In this document: piece after piece, positions 35,312 to 45,172 of the stretch
How the letters are laid out: each line of letters opens with the position of its first letter
How positions within the stretch are numbered: position 1 is the stretch's first letter
DNA from: Filibacter tadaridae
Lineage (GTDB): Bacteria > Bacillota > Bacilli > Bacillales_A > Planococcaceae
Direction: 5' to 3'
Assembly (NCBI RefSeq): GCF_900609045.1
Contig: NZ_UXAV01000039.1
Location: 62,001-126,000, forward strand
Length of the DNA: 64,000 nucleotides
The notes under the pieces: generated by a model
Databases searched by the model: none
What the model was told of the DNA's origin: nothing
What the model saw: only the letters and a program-made list of their open reading frames with translations
Made by a program: the position numbers and the translations under genes

Positions 35312-37126
35312 TTATGAGTTGCTGAATGCGTTCATAAGGCTGGCTGATTGTGAATTCGCACGATTGATCGCCGTTTCCATTGCTGAGAACTGTCTCCAGT
35401 AACGGTTTTCCATCATTTTCAAGCGATCTTCGAAACGTTCTATTTGGTTGTCCATGTCTTTCAATGAACGGCCGAGTGAAAATGTATCATTGACCGCGCC
35501 AGCTTTACCTGCACGCTCAGCGATTGAACTTTCGGTACTTTCAAGGATAATTTTAAGGCGTTGTGCAAACCCTAGATCCTTCACGTTTTTTCCATCTTCT
35601 ATTACAGGGTTTCCATCCTCATCCAGTTTATTTTCATCTTTCGAGAACATTTGATGCACTTTGTTCGGGTCTGCACTGATTGCTTCTTTCAATTTATCTT
35701 CCTTAATGGTCAGCTTGCCATTAGCCAGGTAGTCACTTGTCGTTTCAATCCCGATGTCTTTCAATGTCTTCCCATTTATAGCCCCCATAAGCGCTGTCCT
35801 CATTTGTGTCAGCATACTGGAAATGGTGGAGTCATTGCGAAGCGTACCGCTCTTCGCTTTTTCTTCCCATAGTTCGATGTCTTTATCCGTCATATCCTTC
35901 TTTTGCTCAGCTGAAAGCGGCTGGAAGTCCCGGTATTTTGGTTCGCGAATCTGTTTGTTCAGGTCTTCAATGAGTTTGTTATATTCATCTACGTATTTAA
36001 CGACGTTGTCGAATATTTTATCGGTGTCGGGTGCGGAACTGAAGTTGATGCCCTCTGTGTTGACACCCTTTAATGTAACTTCAAAACCGTTGATTTGGAA
36101 TGTGTTGGATGCACGTTGTGTTGTTAATCCATTGAATGTGAATTCTGCGTTTTGGCCGGCTGTTGAAGTACTGATACTAATAGACAAAGAATAATCGGGA
36201 TCGTTGGTGTTGGTGACTGTAACACTTTCTATCTTTTTACCTACTGAGTCATTGAGAATGTTAACTGTGAAATCTTTAGTTTCGTTGTTGTAGATTACTT
36301 CCAATCCTTTTTTTGAGAAATCAATTTTTTTATTTATTCCATCCCATGCACTGAAATCCAGTTCTTCATCTTTTCCATCTACCTTGATTGTAATTCTCAT
36401 TTTTTTTATTTCAGATGCATCTATTCCCGCAAAAAAAGTTTTAGGCCCTGTGTTTAATCCCAATGACTTTCCTAAATCTCCATCAACCTCAATATTTCCC
36501 GCTCCACTATTCTTAGCTGTCATCGCAAATTTCCCAGTATGTGAATCAAAAAACGCGCTCACACCTGTTAATTCGTTAATTTTGCTAAGCACAGAATTTA
36601 TAGTATCTGTTGCGGGGTCGAATGTTATTTCTACTGGTTTATCTGGCATATTACCATCTTTATCAGGGGCATTGATTTTCAACACCGTTCCAGTGATACC
36701 CAAATTCTTTAGCTTTGTATTTTCCGATTGCATTTCCTTTGCTTCTGAATCATCTTTTGTATCTTCCGTAAGCTGCATTTCAAATTTAATACTTTTTCCA
36801 CTCTGCAAAGTGGCATTCTTCGCCAACTGTGTAACCTTAATCGATCCCGAAAAATCACTTGTTGAACTAATGTTTTTAATCGCTACGTCATCTGGCGAAG
36901 AAATATTCACCGTTTTCGCTGTGAACGATTTGGACAGAATCATTGTGTCAAATGTCCTGTTTTTGAAATCGAGCACTTGGCGGTTCGCTGCCCGGTAATC
37001 ATCCAACTGCCATTCCAGGTATTGTTTTTTCTGCGTTATTTTATCCATCGGTATTCTGTGTGCCTTCATGAGATCGGCGACAATTTTCTCCGTATCAATA
37101 CCTGATGCTAGTCCACTTATTCGCAT
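35312..37126 (-). CDS. fliD: Flagellar filament capping protein FliD
   Basis: 604 residues, longer than the 498 of B. subtilis but within the family range. The N-terminal RISGLASGIDTEKIVADLM (D0/D1), the variable D2/D3 middle, and the C-terminal coiled region LKDMDNQIERFEDRLKMMEN, then RYWRQFSAMETAI, are typical. A pentamer caps the filament and inserts flagellin. It is the second gene of the flaG-fliD-fliS-fliT operon. The middle part (~130-330) is rich in D, K and N, as expected for surface-exposed variable domains. Confidence 0.95.
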   Translation of the reverse strand: MRISGLASGIDTEKIVADLMKAHRIPMDKITQKKQYLEWQLDDYRAANRQVLDFKNRTFDTMILSKSFTAKTVNISSPDDVAIKNISSTSDFSGSIKVTQLAKNATLQSGKSIKFEMQLTEDTKDDSEAKEMQSENTKLKNLGITGTVLKINAPDKDGNMPDKPVEITFDPATDTINSVLSKINELTGVSAFFDSHTGKFAMTAKNSGAGNIEVDGDLGKSLGLNTGPKTFFAGIDASEIKKMRITIKVDGKDEELDFSAWDGINKKIDFSKKGLEVIYNNETKDFTVNILNDSVGKKIESVTVTNTNDPDYSLSISISTSTAGQNAEFTFNGLTTQRASNTFQINGFEVTLKGVNTEGINFSSAPDTDKIFDNVVKYVDEYNKLIEDLNKQIREPKYRDFQPLSAEQKKDMTDKDIELWEEKAKSGTLRNDSTISSMLTQMRTALMGAINGKTLKDIGIETTSDYLANGKLTIKEDKLKEAISADPNKVHQMFSKDENKLDEDGNPVIEDGKNVKDLGFAQRLKIILESTESSIAERAGKAGAVNDTFSLGRSLKDMDNQIERFEDRLKMMENRYWRQFSAMETAINRANSQSASLMNAFSNS

Positions 37127-37143
37127 AGTAGATCACGCCTTTC

Positions 37144-37512
37144 TTAAATTTTTCGGTCGACAAGCAAGCCGATGAATTCGCGCATTGCCGCGTGGATGTC
37201 CATTAGTTTTTTTGACGGGATTTCTTTGATGACTTCGTCTGTTGTTGAATCGACGATTGTCACATAATATTCGTTGAGTTTTTCATGAAATTTGAATTGT
37301 AGGTGCGTATTTGCTGTTTCTAAAAAGTTGTTCATGCTTTCTGTCATCTGTTTTGCTTTATCTGCTTGTAATGGATGCTCATTGTCAGGTTGTTGCTGCG
37401 CTTTATCTTCGATTACCTCTACTGGCGCTACTACTATTTTTTCGGTAGGCGCTGTTTTCTCCGTCGATGCCCTTGTTTGTGTAACGGCACCGTTATCCAT
37501 ACGATTTACCAT
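37144..37512 (-). CDS. flaG: FlaG family flagellar protein
   Basis: 122 residues; the C-terminal 70 form the FlaG domain (LQFKFHEKLNEYYVTIVDS, IPSKKLMDIHAAMREFIG). The N-terminal 50 residues are low-complexity. FlaG (YvyC) influences filament length. It opens the operon behind a sigma-D-like promoter, with the start ATG after CAGGGGGTAAG. The gap to fliD is 17 bp. Confidence 0.9.
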   Translation of the reverse strand: MVNRMDNGAVTQTRASTEKTAPTEKIVVAPVEVIEDKAQQQPDNEHPLQADKAKQMTESMNNFLETANTHLQFKFHEKLNEYYVTIVDSTTDEVIKEIPSKKLMDIHAAMREFIGLLVDRKI

Positions 37513-37551
37513 TCACTTACCCCCTGTGTTTGAGAACATTCATTATGGATT

Positions 37552-37578
37552 ATATCGGCAATGAAAAATGGAAGTTGA
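37552..37578 (-). promoter_or_regulatory. Sigma-D promoter of the flaG operon
   Basis: On the minus strand TCAA, 15 nt, then a perfect GCCGATAT -10 element (37559-37552), compared with the sigma-D consensus TAAA-N15-GCCGATAT. It lies 39 nt before the flaG start. Confidence 0.85.
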
Positions 37579-37685
37579 GAGGATGGCGGATAAAAGTTGA
37601 ATGGCCCCATAATGGAATCAGTTCTAGTTTTATTGAAAGAAACGATTATAACATCATTCTAAATCCCTTCACATTTATTCCCATC

Positions 37686-37712
37686 TAAATAAATGAATCA
37701 AGAAACCGAAGT
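37686..37712 (+). promoter_or_regulatory. Sigma-D-like promoter of the first dCache chemoreceptor
   Basis: TAAA at 37686-37689, 15 nt, then ACCGAAGT at 37705-37712, which keeps CCGA of the sigma-D -10 element. It is 48 nt upstream of the start codon. Confidence 0.65.
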
Positions 37713-37760
37713 AAGTATAGTTAATTCATTTAGATAATAGAAAGCGAAGGTGCTCTTTGT

Positions 37761-39758
37761 ATGTTTACATCAATCAAGACAAAAATCATCATGACAGTCA
37801 TGGTACTTTTCCTTATCGGGATAGCTATTATGACCGCCATCAGCAGTACACAGGTAAAAAATAAAACTGAAGAAAGTGTTGTTGACTCGAGTAGTGCACT
37901 TATTGATGAGATGGGTTTTGCTATTGAGAACTATCTAGGTCAATACAGCAAAGGTCTTGCACAATTTTCAACTTCACCTTTAGTAACAGGGTTTCAGAAT
38001 GGCAGTGAAGACGAAACAACGACTGATTCTCTTCCCGCCCTCAATGAAGCATTCGAGTACTTCCTCGATACATATGAAGATTCATCCTCAATCTATTTTT
38101 CACTGCCTACTAAACAAACCGTAATTATGCCGTACACGGATTTAGGCACTGATTTCGATCCTACTTCACGAGAATGGTATTCGCTGGCAATCGCAGATAT
38201 GGATGCGGTGCAATGGACTAAACCCTATATTGACCAAGCGACCGGAGAATTTGTCATCAGTGCTTCGAAAGCGGTTCAAGCAAATGGTAAGCTGGTCGGC
38301 GTTATCGCACTTGATATCCAACTGGGTGCGTTAACAGAAAAAATCTCGTCTAGCGAAATTGGTTATGACGGCTACCCTGTCGTTTTCGATACGGAAGGTA
38401 CCGCAATTGTCCATCCGACATTACGCGGAGAAAACTTGATGGAACTGCCTTTCATTGCAGAAATGTACGAAGGAGGTAACGACAAAGGTGCGATTCACTA
38501 TGAATATGAAGGTACCGGAAAAGCCAATATTTACGCCACAATTCCAAAGTTCGGCTGGAAAATTGGTGCAATCTACAATGAAAAAAATATCGACGCGATG
38601 GCTACTGATTTACGCAGTTTGATGCTCATTGTTGCAATCTCTACGCTTTTAGTCATTTTCATAGCGCTCTTTTTCATGATTAGTCGTACCATCAAGCCAA
38701 TCGGAGCATTGAAATCATTGATGGATTCCGTTTCAAAAGGCGATTTAAGCGTCCGTTCGGAAATTGAGACAAAAGACGAAATCGGCGAACTTGGTAATAA
38801 CTTCAACACGATGATCGAAAATATGAATGCTATCATTACAGTCGTCAACGGCTCTGCATCGAACGTCCGAGCAAGTTCCGAAAGTTTGAGCGCAGTAGCT
38901 GAAGAGACGAATGCATCAAGCGAAGAAGTTGCACACGCAGTGACTGAAATTGCCCATGGCGCGTCTAAGTCAGCTGAAGATGCAGAAATCGTCACAGAAA
39001 AAGCCAATCTCCTTGGCCAGCAGATTAACGTAATTACGACAAAAGCCGGCGTCATGTCCAACATCGCCATAAAGGCCGGGGAAATGAACACAAATGGCCA
39101 AGGTCAAATGCAAGAACTGAAAATCTCCTTTAACGACTGGGAAACTAATTTACTGTCCATGTCCGAAGTAATTGGAACGCTTGAGGATAAAGTGAAAGCA
39201 ATCGGTGGGGTTATGGAAACCATTACCCAAATCTCTTCGCAAACGAATCTATTAGCGCTAAATGCAAGTATCGAGGCAGCGCGTGCAGGCGAACACGGTA
39301 AAGGATTCGCAGTCGTTGCCGATGAAGTGCGGAAACTCGCCGAACAATCGGCAAGTTCAACGGAAGAAGTAAAAGTTACCGTACAAGAACTACAAATGGA
39401 ATCCAGGCTCGTCTCCCAACAAATGAATGAAACACGTGAAAACTTCCACCGTCAAGGTACCGTCGTTAACGATACGGAAGTCACTTTCGGAGAAATTTCA
39501 ACATTGATGTCTGAGATGCAAGACTCTATTGACACAGTGTACGAAGAAATCCAAAAAGTCGCGGCTCACAAGGACGACGTTGCCGAAACAATCCAAACGA
39601 TGGCAGCAACTTCACAAGAAACGGCCGCTGCTTGTGAGGAAGTTAGCGCTTCAACAGAGGAACAGTTACGGGCTATTCATTCAGTGACGGATGCAGCGGA
39701 AACATTGACCGAGTTGAGTGAGGAATTGAGTTTGGCGGTTAATCGGTTTAAGGTTTAA
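37761..39758 (+). CDS. Methyl-accepting chemotaxis protein, dCache sensor
   Basis: 665 residues. Helix 1 at ~9-28, outer dCache_1 domain ~35-275 ([16 protein letters not shown] and [20 protein letters not shown] are the hallmark strands), helix 2 ~283-303, HAMP ~305-358, and the signalling domain with [20 protein letters not shown]. The WY..A and YxDxxTG-like signature resembles the amino-acid-binding dCache motif, so amino acids are plausible ligands. A paralogue lies at 43103. The promoter is sigma-D-like. A bidirectional terminator follows. Confidence 0.93.
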   Translation: MFTSIKTKIIMTVMVLFLIGIAIMTAISSTQVKNKTEESVVDSSSALIDEMGFAIENYLGQYSKGLAQFSTSPLVTGFQNGSEDETTTDSLPALNEAFEYFLDTYEDSSSIYFSLPTKQTVIMPYTDLGTDFDPTSREWYSLAIADMDAVQWTKPYIDQATGEFVISASKAVQANGKLVGVIALDIQLGALTEKISSSEIGYDGYPVVFDTEGTAIVHPTLRGENLMELPFIAEMYEGGNDKGAIHYEYEGTGKANIYATIPKFGWKIGAIYNEKNIDAMATDLRSLMLIVAISTLLVIFIALFFMISRTIKPIGALKSLMDSVSKGDLSVRSEIETKDEIGELGNNFNTMIENMNAIITVVNGSASNVRASSESLSAVAEETNASSEEVAHAVTEIAHGASKSAEDAEIVTEKANLLGQQINVITTKAGVMSNIAIKAGEMNTNGQGQMQELKISFNDWETNLLSMSEVIGTLEDKVKAIGGVMETITQISSQTNLLALNASIEAARAGEHGKGFAVVADEVRKLAEQSASSTEEVKVTVQELQMESRLVSQQMNETRENFHRQGTVVNDTEVTFGEISTLMSEMQDSIDTVYEEIQKVAAHKDDVAETIQTMAATSQETAAACEEVSASTEEQLRAIHSVTDAAETLTELSEELSLAVNRFKV

Positions 39759-39820
39759 GGAACGAAAAAAGTAAACTTGTCGAAAATTGTTTCGGTGCAA
39801 GTGGTCGATTTATATAGACA

Positions 39821-39858
39821 AAAAAAGCGTTCTGGGTATGCAATCCAGAACGCTTTTT
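39821..39858. terminator. Bidirectional terminator
   Basis: AAAAAGCGTTCTGG (39822-39835) pairs perfectly with 39845-39858 around a 9-nt loop. It serves the chemoreceptor and the convergent coiled-coil gene. Confidence 0.92.
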
Positions 39859-39908
39859 ATTCTTTCCCCTCTATTATCTTAGTGAAAAGCATTAAATTTA
39901 TGAAGCTT

Positions 39909-40280
39909 TCAGGATATTGCTTTCTTCATTATCTTCACGTCAATTGTGAGCTCGTCCACTCTGGAAATAACTTCTTTTAATGGAGATGTTATTTCAGTAT
40001 TAATTGCGGTCTGCTCTTTTATTATTGCTAACTCTTCACTGTTGATCGCCACTTGTTGTGAAATGGAATCCAGCCTAGCGTCCACTTCCGTGAATCGCGT
40101 TTTCATTTCAGTTTCCAGTCCATCAAATCGTGTTTCTAGTCCGTCGAATCGTGTCTCTAGTCCGTCGAATCGTGTCTCCAGTCTATCAAGACGATTATCA
40201 ATCCGATCTAGCCGTTGATTAATAGGCTTCAGGGCTTCTTGCATCACTGATTGTAACATCTCTTTTAATTCAGTATTCAT
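39909..40280 (-). CDS. Coiled-coil protein with heptad repeats, unknown function
   Basis: 123 residues, not recognised. Residues ~22-60 are tandem heptads: LDRIDNRLDRLET, then RFDGLET three times, encoded by near-identical 21-bp units. The rest is also helical (IKEQTAINTEITSPLKEVIS). There is no signal peptide or membrane helix. It is likely a cytosolic oligomeric coiled coil. A short run of GGAAAGGAGGACC before ATG 40280 is a strong ribosome binding site. Similar proteins are common around accessory genes of Bacillales, without known function. Confidence 0.72.
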   Translation of the reverse strand: MNTELKEMLQSVMQEALKPINQRLDRIDNRLDRLETRFDGLETRFDGLETRFDGLETEMKTRFTEVDARLDSISQQVAINSEELAIIKEQTAINTEITSPLKEVISRVDELTIDVKIMKKAIS

Positions 40281-40584
40281 AAGGGTCCTCCTTTCCGCTT
40301 GTATTGAAATAGTATCTGCAAGGCTTGATCACGTTGCAGTTTTTTCTAGCTTTCTTAATGACTACAGCATTTCTATATATTTTCTATGAATGGGATTTAA
40401 CTTTAGATATATTAGCACTGTTCTTTATCCGATTATAACATGGAACTGGAATGTTTGTCCCAATTCATTTTTTCGAAAAACAGTTTTGTGTACTAAACGG
40501 ACATACTCTTCTAGATAGGAAAATACCCCTCTTCATGCTTCTTAAAAAATGTATAATTGGTATACGTAAGGAGGCGAGGCAGCA
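40281..40584. other. Intergenic region with a TATAAT box
   Basis: No gene. TATAAT at 40552-40557 is a perfect -10 box for the plus-strand gene at 40585, but the -35 is poor and the resulting leader would be only about 20 nt. Confidence 0.4.
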
Positions 40585-42000
40585 ATGAAAAAAGATGAAA
40601 CGAATACCACACCTACTGGCCAATTATATTTTGAAGGCTTGCCGGATCTAGGGAATGAAGAAATTATTGAAAAGCCGCCAGAGCAGCATGCGAATGAAAA
40701 TTCCCCTGTTAATTTGGTAACTGACTTTGAAAAGTTTATCTTGTATTGCCAACATAATACTGTTCATTTGACAAAAACAAAAGAACGTATATCCAGAAAA
40801 CATCTCCCAGTGATAAACGCGCTACTAACTGTACAAACAAAAGACAGCACTCCGTATACAGAGCAGGAATATTATCCGTACATCCATTTCCTTTATCATG
40901 TTGCACGGGGAGGACGTTTGTTAACGATTGTTCCAGGAAAGGCTGGTAAGATGCAGTTGGCGGGGACTGACCGTGTGGAATTATTTCTAGCATTAAGGGA
41001 TATTGAAAAGTACTTCTTTCTACTTGAAACATTCTGGATTGATGTCGATTGGGCCAAGATACAAAATAATTCTCGTAACACTGTGGCAAATACATATGAA
41101 GATGTTTTTGCAACACTTCGACATGAGACCCCCGGAAAGAAATGGGTATTGAAAAATCCAATGACGGATGCTGGGCACGAGATCGCGCAAAGCACTTTTG
41201 ATTGGCATTTCTTTCTTCTTTATTTTGAATGGCTTGGCTTATGGATGTGTGAAGAGGATGTTGGACGTAAGGAACAACGGGGTAGTAAAAGCGTGTATTT
41301 CGCAAAAAATATCACAGTGACACCGTTTGGCTTCTCGCTCATGCCGATTTTACTTTTTTCACGAAACATCGCCGCTTGGAATATCGCCATTCGACGTTCG
41401 TTGGGAGAATACAATGGAATCCCCGGTTCTGACGTTGAGAGTGCACTTGGTTTCATTTTATCTGATGAGGATTTTGAACAAGTATTGATGAATGTTCATG
41501 AAGACCAGAGCGACCAACCTTTTTACCAACCATTCACTGCCCTTTTCCCTTTAGGCGAACTGGCACATACGTTACCCAGAAACCGAACGAGATTTACGGA
41601 GGGCGCGTATACATTCAACGTCACCTATGCACCCGACGTCTGGCGTAAAATCGTACTATCTGCTCAACAGACGATGGATGACTTGCATAAGCTGATTCTC
41701 CATTCTTTCCAATTTGACGATGACCATTTGTATGCCTTTTTCATGGATGGACAGAAATGGTCTCAACAATCCATCGCTTCTCCACATGATGACTCTGGCA
41801 ACGGAAATGCCTACAAAATACAAATTGGCTTTTTAGGACTTACACCAACTCAACGTTTTCTTTATATTAATGACTACATTGACGAGTGGACCTTCACAAT
41901 AGAAGTGGAGCAGATTGAAGAAACGGTTGTAAAGCGTTTTAAACCTTATGTGAAGGATCAAAAAGGCGAATCCCCCGAACAGTATTGGGATTATTTTTAA
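40585..42000 (+). CDS. PRiA4_ORF3 (IS1096 TnpR-like) domain protein
   Basis: 471 residues. The C-terminal ~140 residues match the plasmid pRiA4b ORF-3 fold: YTFNVTYAPDVWRKIVLSAQ, MDDLHKLILHSFQFDDDHLY and YDYIDEWTF-like (NDYIDEWTFTIEVE). The N-terminal ~330 residues are not recognised; they are helical and may be a second domain. The family is widespread on plasmids and near mobile genes; biochemical function is unknown. The start ATG follows AAGGAGGCGAGG. It shares a bidirectional terminator with the convergent toxin gene. Confidence 0.8.
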   Translation: MKKDETNTTPTGQLYFEGLPDLGNEEIIEKPPEQHANENSPVNLVTDFEKFILYCQHNTVHLTKTKERISRKHLPVINALLTVQTKDSTPYTEQEYYPYIHFLYHVARGGRLLTIVPGKAGKMQLAGTDRVELFLALRDIEKYFFLLETFWIDVDWAKIQNNSRNTVANTYEDVFATLRHETPGKKWVLKNPMTDAGHEIAQSTFDWHFFLLYFEWLGLWMCEEDVGRKEQRGSKSVYFAKNITVTPFGFSLMPILLFSRNIAAWNIAIRRSLGEYNGIPGSDVESALGFILSDEDFEQVLMNVHEDQSDQPFYQPFTALFPLGELAHTLPRNRTRFTEGAYTFNVTYAPDVWRKIVLSAQQTMDDLHKLILHSFQFDDDHLYAFFMDGQKWSQQSIASPHDDSGNGNAYKIQIGFLGLTPTQRFLYINDYIDEWTFTIEVEQIEETVVKRFKPYVKDQKGESPEQYWDYF

Positions 42001-42041
42001 GAAAAACACATGGCTACGTTCTAAAATAATACCGTTTTACT

Positions 42042-42097
42042 AAACGATACCAAGTTCTAACACAATTCAGGGTTGTGTCAGGACTTGGTATCGTTTT
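42042..42097. terminator. Long bidirectional terminator, overlaps the toxin 3' end
   Basis: AAACGATACCAAGT-CT-ACACAA pairs with TTGTGT-AG-ACTTGGTATCGTTT (about 22 bp, few mismatches). The right arm includes the last codons and stop of the toxin gene at 42078. Confidence 0.85.
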
Positions 42098-42422
42098 TAA
42101 TCCGTGGTGAAGTTTTTATGTATACTTTTAATGCTTTATAGAAGTTTTCTCGAGTACCTATCATAATGATAAGTAATAACTCCCCGTTTTTCTGTTCTTC
42201 TACACAATAAGCCAATTCATAACTCGCTTTCTGATGTCGGATATCCATAGAAGAAACTCCAGCTAAATCGCCCTTTTTAGGATTTCCCAAAGTTGGATCT
42301 AACCGGAGGCCTTCAATCGCTTTCTTAAATTTTTCTTGCAGCGGCTTATCATTTTTAATCGCTTTTAAAAATCGTTTTGCGCTAGGTAAAACTTCAAAAT
42401 CTAACTTCTTTTGTTCACTCAT
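42078..42422 (-). CDS. RelE/ParE-type toxin of a type II toxin-antitoxin pair
   Basis: 114 residues from ATG 42422, the start that overlaps the antitoxin end by 8 bp; a longer frame is antisense-like filler. FEVLPSAKRFLKAIKNDKPL and MDIRHQKASYELAYCVEEQ with LLLIIMIGTRENFYKALKVY give the RelE/ParE helix-helix-sheet pattern and the C-terminal G(T/S)RENFY strand. Members cut mRNA on the ribosome or poison gyrase; which applies is not clear. Its expression is coupled to the AbrB-type antitoxin upstream. Confidence 0.82.
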   Translation of the reverse strand: MSEQKKLDFEVLPSAKRFLKAIKNDKPLQEKFKKAIEGLRLDPTLGNPKKGDLAGVSSMDIRHQKASYELAYCVEEQKNGELLLIIMIGTRENFYKALKVYIKTSPRIKNDTKS

Positions 42423-42798
42423 TTTCGACCTCTTCAAGATTAGCGAATAAATCTTCTGTACTAGAATATATTTTTCCATCTCGGGTTTCATCAATGAGCT
42501 GCTGCAAAGCCGATTTCAGTTGAGATTTACGGTAAACAAATTCTTTTACCATCTCGTCGCCTGATTCATAACCCTCCCGAACTAAATCCGCTAAAATAGT
42601 CTCACTACTATCCACTTCTTCCGGTATAGGTTTAATCATGAGAATCCCATCTACCATTTCACAAAGTACTTCGTCGCCGATTTGAAGTTGATCGTGAAAC
42701 TCTTTCGGGATTGTCATTTGTCTTTTTTTCGAAACAGCAATTTTCTTAGGTATCGACATCTGCGTGCTCTCCTTCTGTGACAACATTGCATTTTCCAT
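42415..42798 (-). CDS. AbrB/MazE-type antitoxin (SpoVT_AbrB domain)
   Basis: 127 residues from ATG 42798 (GGGGGCG upstream). A second start, ATG 42759 behind AAGGAG with 9-nt spacing, would give MSIPKKIAVSKKRQM and a 114-residue protein, equally plausible. The swapped-hairpin DNA-binding domain is VSKKRQMTIPKEFHDQLQIG followed by EVLCEMVDGILMIKPI. The C-terminal ~60 residues are acidic and probably wrap the toxin. It likely represses its own promoter near 42800-42860. Confidence 0.82.
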   Translation of the reverse strand: MENAMLSQKESTQMSIPKKIAVSKKRQMTIPKEFHDQLQIGDEVLCEMVDGILMIKPIPEEVDSSETILADLVREGYESGDEMVKEFVYRKSQLKSALQQLIDETRDGKIYSSTEDLFANLEEVENE

Positions 42799-43024
42799 AG
42801 TATACGCCCCCTTTTCTATTCTGATACCCATTTCCCTTTTCCGGTTTCTTTGTTGTTAGTATACCACAAAGGTACCAGCCACTAAGCCATGACAGATTTT
42901 AATTTATCGATTCCTTTGTATGTAAGTTGTGCAAGCCCTGTTTGGAACCAGACTTGCTCGTTATACATTTAAAATGATAAAAAGAGAATGACTATTACCA
43001 CTTATTGTTTAACTTATCCACCCC
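42799..43024. other. Divergent promoter region between the antitoxin and second chemoreceptor
   Basis: No gene seen. It holds the antitoxin promoter to the left and ends at the sigma-D promoter of the chemoreceptor. Confidence 0.4.
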
Positions 43025-43051
43025 TAAACAACTAACTAATTGCGCCGAAGA
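43025..43051 (+). promoter_or_regulatory. Sigma-D promoter of the second dCache chemoreceptor
   Basis: TAAA (43025-43028), exactly 15 nt, then GCCGAAGA (43044-43051), close to GCCGATAT. It is 51 nt before the start codon. Confidence 0.8.
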
Positions 43052-43102
43052 ATACTTAGTGAACCAATACAACTAGAGAGATAGAGAGAGTGATGGTGTT
43101 CA

Positions 43103-45079
43103 ATGTTTAGGTCAATCAAGACAAAAATCATAGCAACTGTAATGGTGCTATTCCTTATCGGCGTAACAGCAATGACCGCAATTTCCAGTATGCAAGTCCA
43201 AAGTAAAACAGAAAAAAATCTAATCGATCAAAGTGTAGTGTTTGTAGATGAGATGGGAAATTCAATCACAAATTTTTTAGGGCAATATGAAAAAGGGATT
43301 ACTCAATTATCTAATTCCAAAGTAATAAGGGATTATACAGTTGCAGACAGTGGTGCAACGTTGGATACGGAATTTACGGAGTTCCTGGATTTATACGGCG
43401 AGTCTTCGGCGGTTTACTTCGCACTTCCGACAAAACAGATGATGCTTGTCCCGCATGCTGACCTTGGAAAAGATTATGATCCGACCAGTTTTGAGTGGTA
43501 TACGGAAGCTGCAGCGAATCCCGATACCGTCTACTGGACGGAACCACATATCAGTCGTACGACAGGCGAGTATGAAATCAGTGCCATGAAGGCCGTTCTG
43601 AAAAACGGGAAACTTATCGGTGTTCTGGGACTTGATATCAACCTGGATACGCTAGCCGAATCCATTTCCGAAAGTGACATTGGCTACAATGGCTATCCGG
43701 TTCTCTTTGATTCCACAGGGGTTGCAATGGTGCATCCGACGTTAGCCGGTGAAAGCCTGATCAATCTTCCCTACATTAAAGAAATGTTCGCGAGGGACAA
43801 AAGCAAAGGGGCCATCCATTATACCCACGAAGGCAACGACAAAGTGAATGTGTTCGCAACCATTCCTGGTTTCGAGTGGAAAATATCGGCGATTTATAAC
43901 GAGAAAGATATTAACGAAATTGCAATTAGTCTAAGGAAGTCCATGATGATTGTAGCTATTGCGACACTTCTACTATTTTTCATCGTTCTCTATTTCATGA
44001 TCAGTCGTACCATAAGGCCAATCGGAGTATTGAAATCATTGATGGATTCCGTCTCAAAAGGTGATTTAAGCGTCCGTTCAGACATTAAGACAAAAGACGA
44101 AATCGGCGAACTTAGTGATAACTTCAATACGATGATTGAAAATATGAACGCTATCATTACAGTCGTCAACGGTTCCGCTTCGAATGTACGCGCAAGCTCC
44201 GAAAGCTTGAGTGCAGTTGCGGAAGAGACGAATGCATCGAGTGAAGAAGTTGCAAATGCGGTGACTGAAATCGCTCAAGGCGCATCGAGATCAGCTGAAG
44301 ATGCAGAAAACGTCACCGAAAGCGCTGAATTGCTCGGCCGGCAAATTAACGAAATCACGACAAAAGCTGGTGCGATGTCTGAAATCGCCATAAAAGCAGG
44401 TGAAATGAACGTAAATGGTCAAGGGCGTATGCAAGAACTGAAACTATCCTTCAGTGATTGGGAAACGAATTTGGAGTCAATGTCCGAGGTAATCGGAACG
44501 CTTGAGGATAAAGTGAAAGCAATCGGCGGGGTTATGGAAACCATTACCCAAATCTCTTCACAAACGAATCTACTGGCACTGAATGCAAGCATCGAGGCGG
44601 CACGCGCAGGCGAACATGGTAAAGGATTCGCTGTCGTTGCGGATGAAGTACGGAAACTCGCTGAACAATCAGCAAGTTCAACGGAAGAAGTGAAAGTAAC
44701 CGTACAAGAGCTACAAAAAGAGTCCAGACTCGTTGCACAACAAATGAACGAAACCCGTGAAAACTTCCAAGTTCAGGGCACAGTTGTTCACAACACGGAA
44801 ATCACTTTCGAAGGAATTTCAACGCTTATGTCCGACCTGCAAGTTTCCATCGACTCCGTGTATGGAGAAATCCAGAAAGTCGCTACTTACAAAGAAGACG
44901 TCGCTGAAACAATCCAAACGATGGCGGCTACTTCTCAAGAAACGGCGGCAGCCTGTGAAGAAGTGAGCGCTTCAACGGACGAACAACTTCGTGCTATCCA
45001 ATCTGTTACGGATGCAGCAGAAACGCTGACGGGGTTGAGTGAGGAATTGAGTAATGCGGTAAATCAGTTTAAAATTTGA
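43103..45079 (+). CDS. Methyl-accepting chemotaxis protein, dCache sensor, paralogue of 37761
   Basis: 658 residues with the same layout as the receptor at 37761: helix 1, dCache_1 (~35-270; [36 protein letters not shown]), helix 2, HAMP and signalling domain. From about residue 300 on, the two proteins are nearly identical, also at DNA level in long stretches, while the sensor domains differ clearly. So they probably share the signalling complex but detect different ligands. Ribosome binding is by GAGAGAGTGATGG, rather weak. Confidence 0.93.
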   Translation: MFRSIKTKIIATVMVLFLIGVTAMTAISSMQVQSKTEKNLIDQSVVFVDEMGNSITNFLGQYEKGITQLSNSKVIRDYTVADSGATLDTEFTEFLDLYGESSAVYFALPTKQMMLVPHADLGKDYDPTSFEWYTEAAANPDTVYWTEPHISRTTGEYEISAMKAVLKNGKLIGVLGLDINLDTLAESISESDIGYNGYPVLFDSTGVAMVHPTLAGESLINLPYIKEMFARDKSKGAIHYTHEGNDKVNVFATIPGFEWKISAIYNEKDINEIAISLRKSMMIVAIATLLLFFIVLYFMISRTIRPIGVLKSLMDSVSKGDLSVRSDIKTKDEIGELSDNFNTMIENMNAIITVVNGSASNVRASSESLSAVAEETNASSEEVANAVTEIAQGASRSAEDAENVTESAELLGRQINEITTKAGAMSEIAIKAGEMNVNGQGRMQELKLSFSDWETNLESMSEVIGTLEDKVKAIGGVMETITQISSQTNLLALNASIEAARAGEHGKGFAVVADEVRKLAEQSASSTEEVKVTVQELQKESRLVAQQMNETRENFQVQGTVVHNTEITFEGISTLMSDLQVSIDSVYGEIQKVATYKEDVAETIQTMAATSQETAAACEEVSASTDEQLRAIQSVTDAAETLTGLSEELSNAVNQFKI

Positions 45080-45093
45080 TCTTTTAGAATTCT

Positions 45094-45135
45094 AAAAAAG
45101 CGTTGCGGTCACATAAATGTCCGCAATGCTTTTTA
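45094..45135. terminator. Bidirectional terminator after the second chemoreceptor
   Basis: AAAAAGCGTTGCGG pairs with CCGCAATGCTTTTT (one G-T pair); T-runs lie on both sides. Confidence 0.88.
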
Positions 45136-45172
45136 GTTTTTTCCAATGAAATGTATAGCTAACCAGCACGAA

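Noticed and set aside
36384..36998. 204-codon plus-strand frame opposite fliD
   Set aside because: Antisense shadow of fliD.
38573..39091. 172-codon minus-strand frame opposite the chemoreceptor
   Set aside because: Antisense shadow of the signalling domain; hydrophobic composition arises from the complementary strand.
40736..41305. 189-codon minus-strand frame opposite the PRiA4_ORF3 gene
   Set aside because: Antisense shadow, no start signal.
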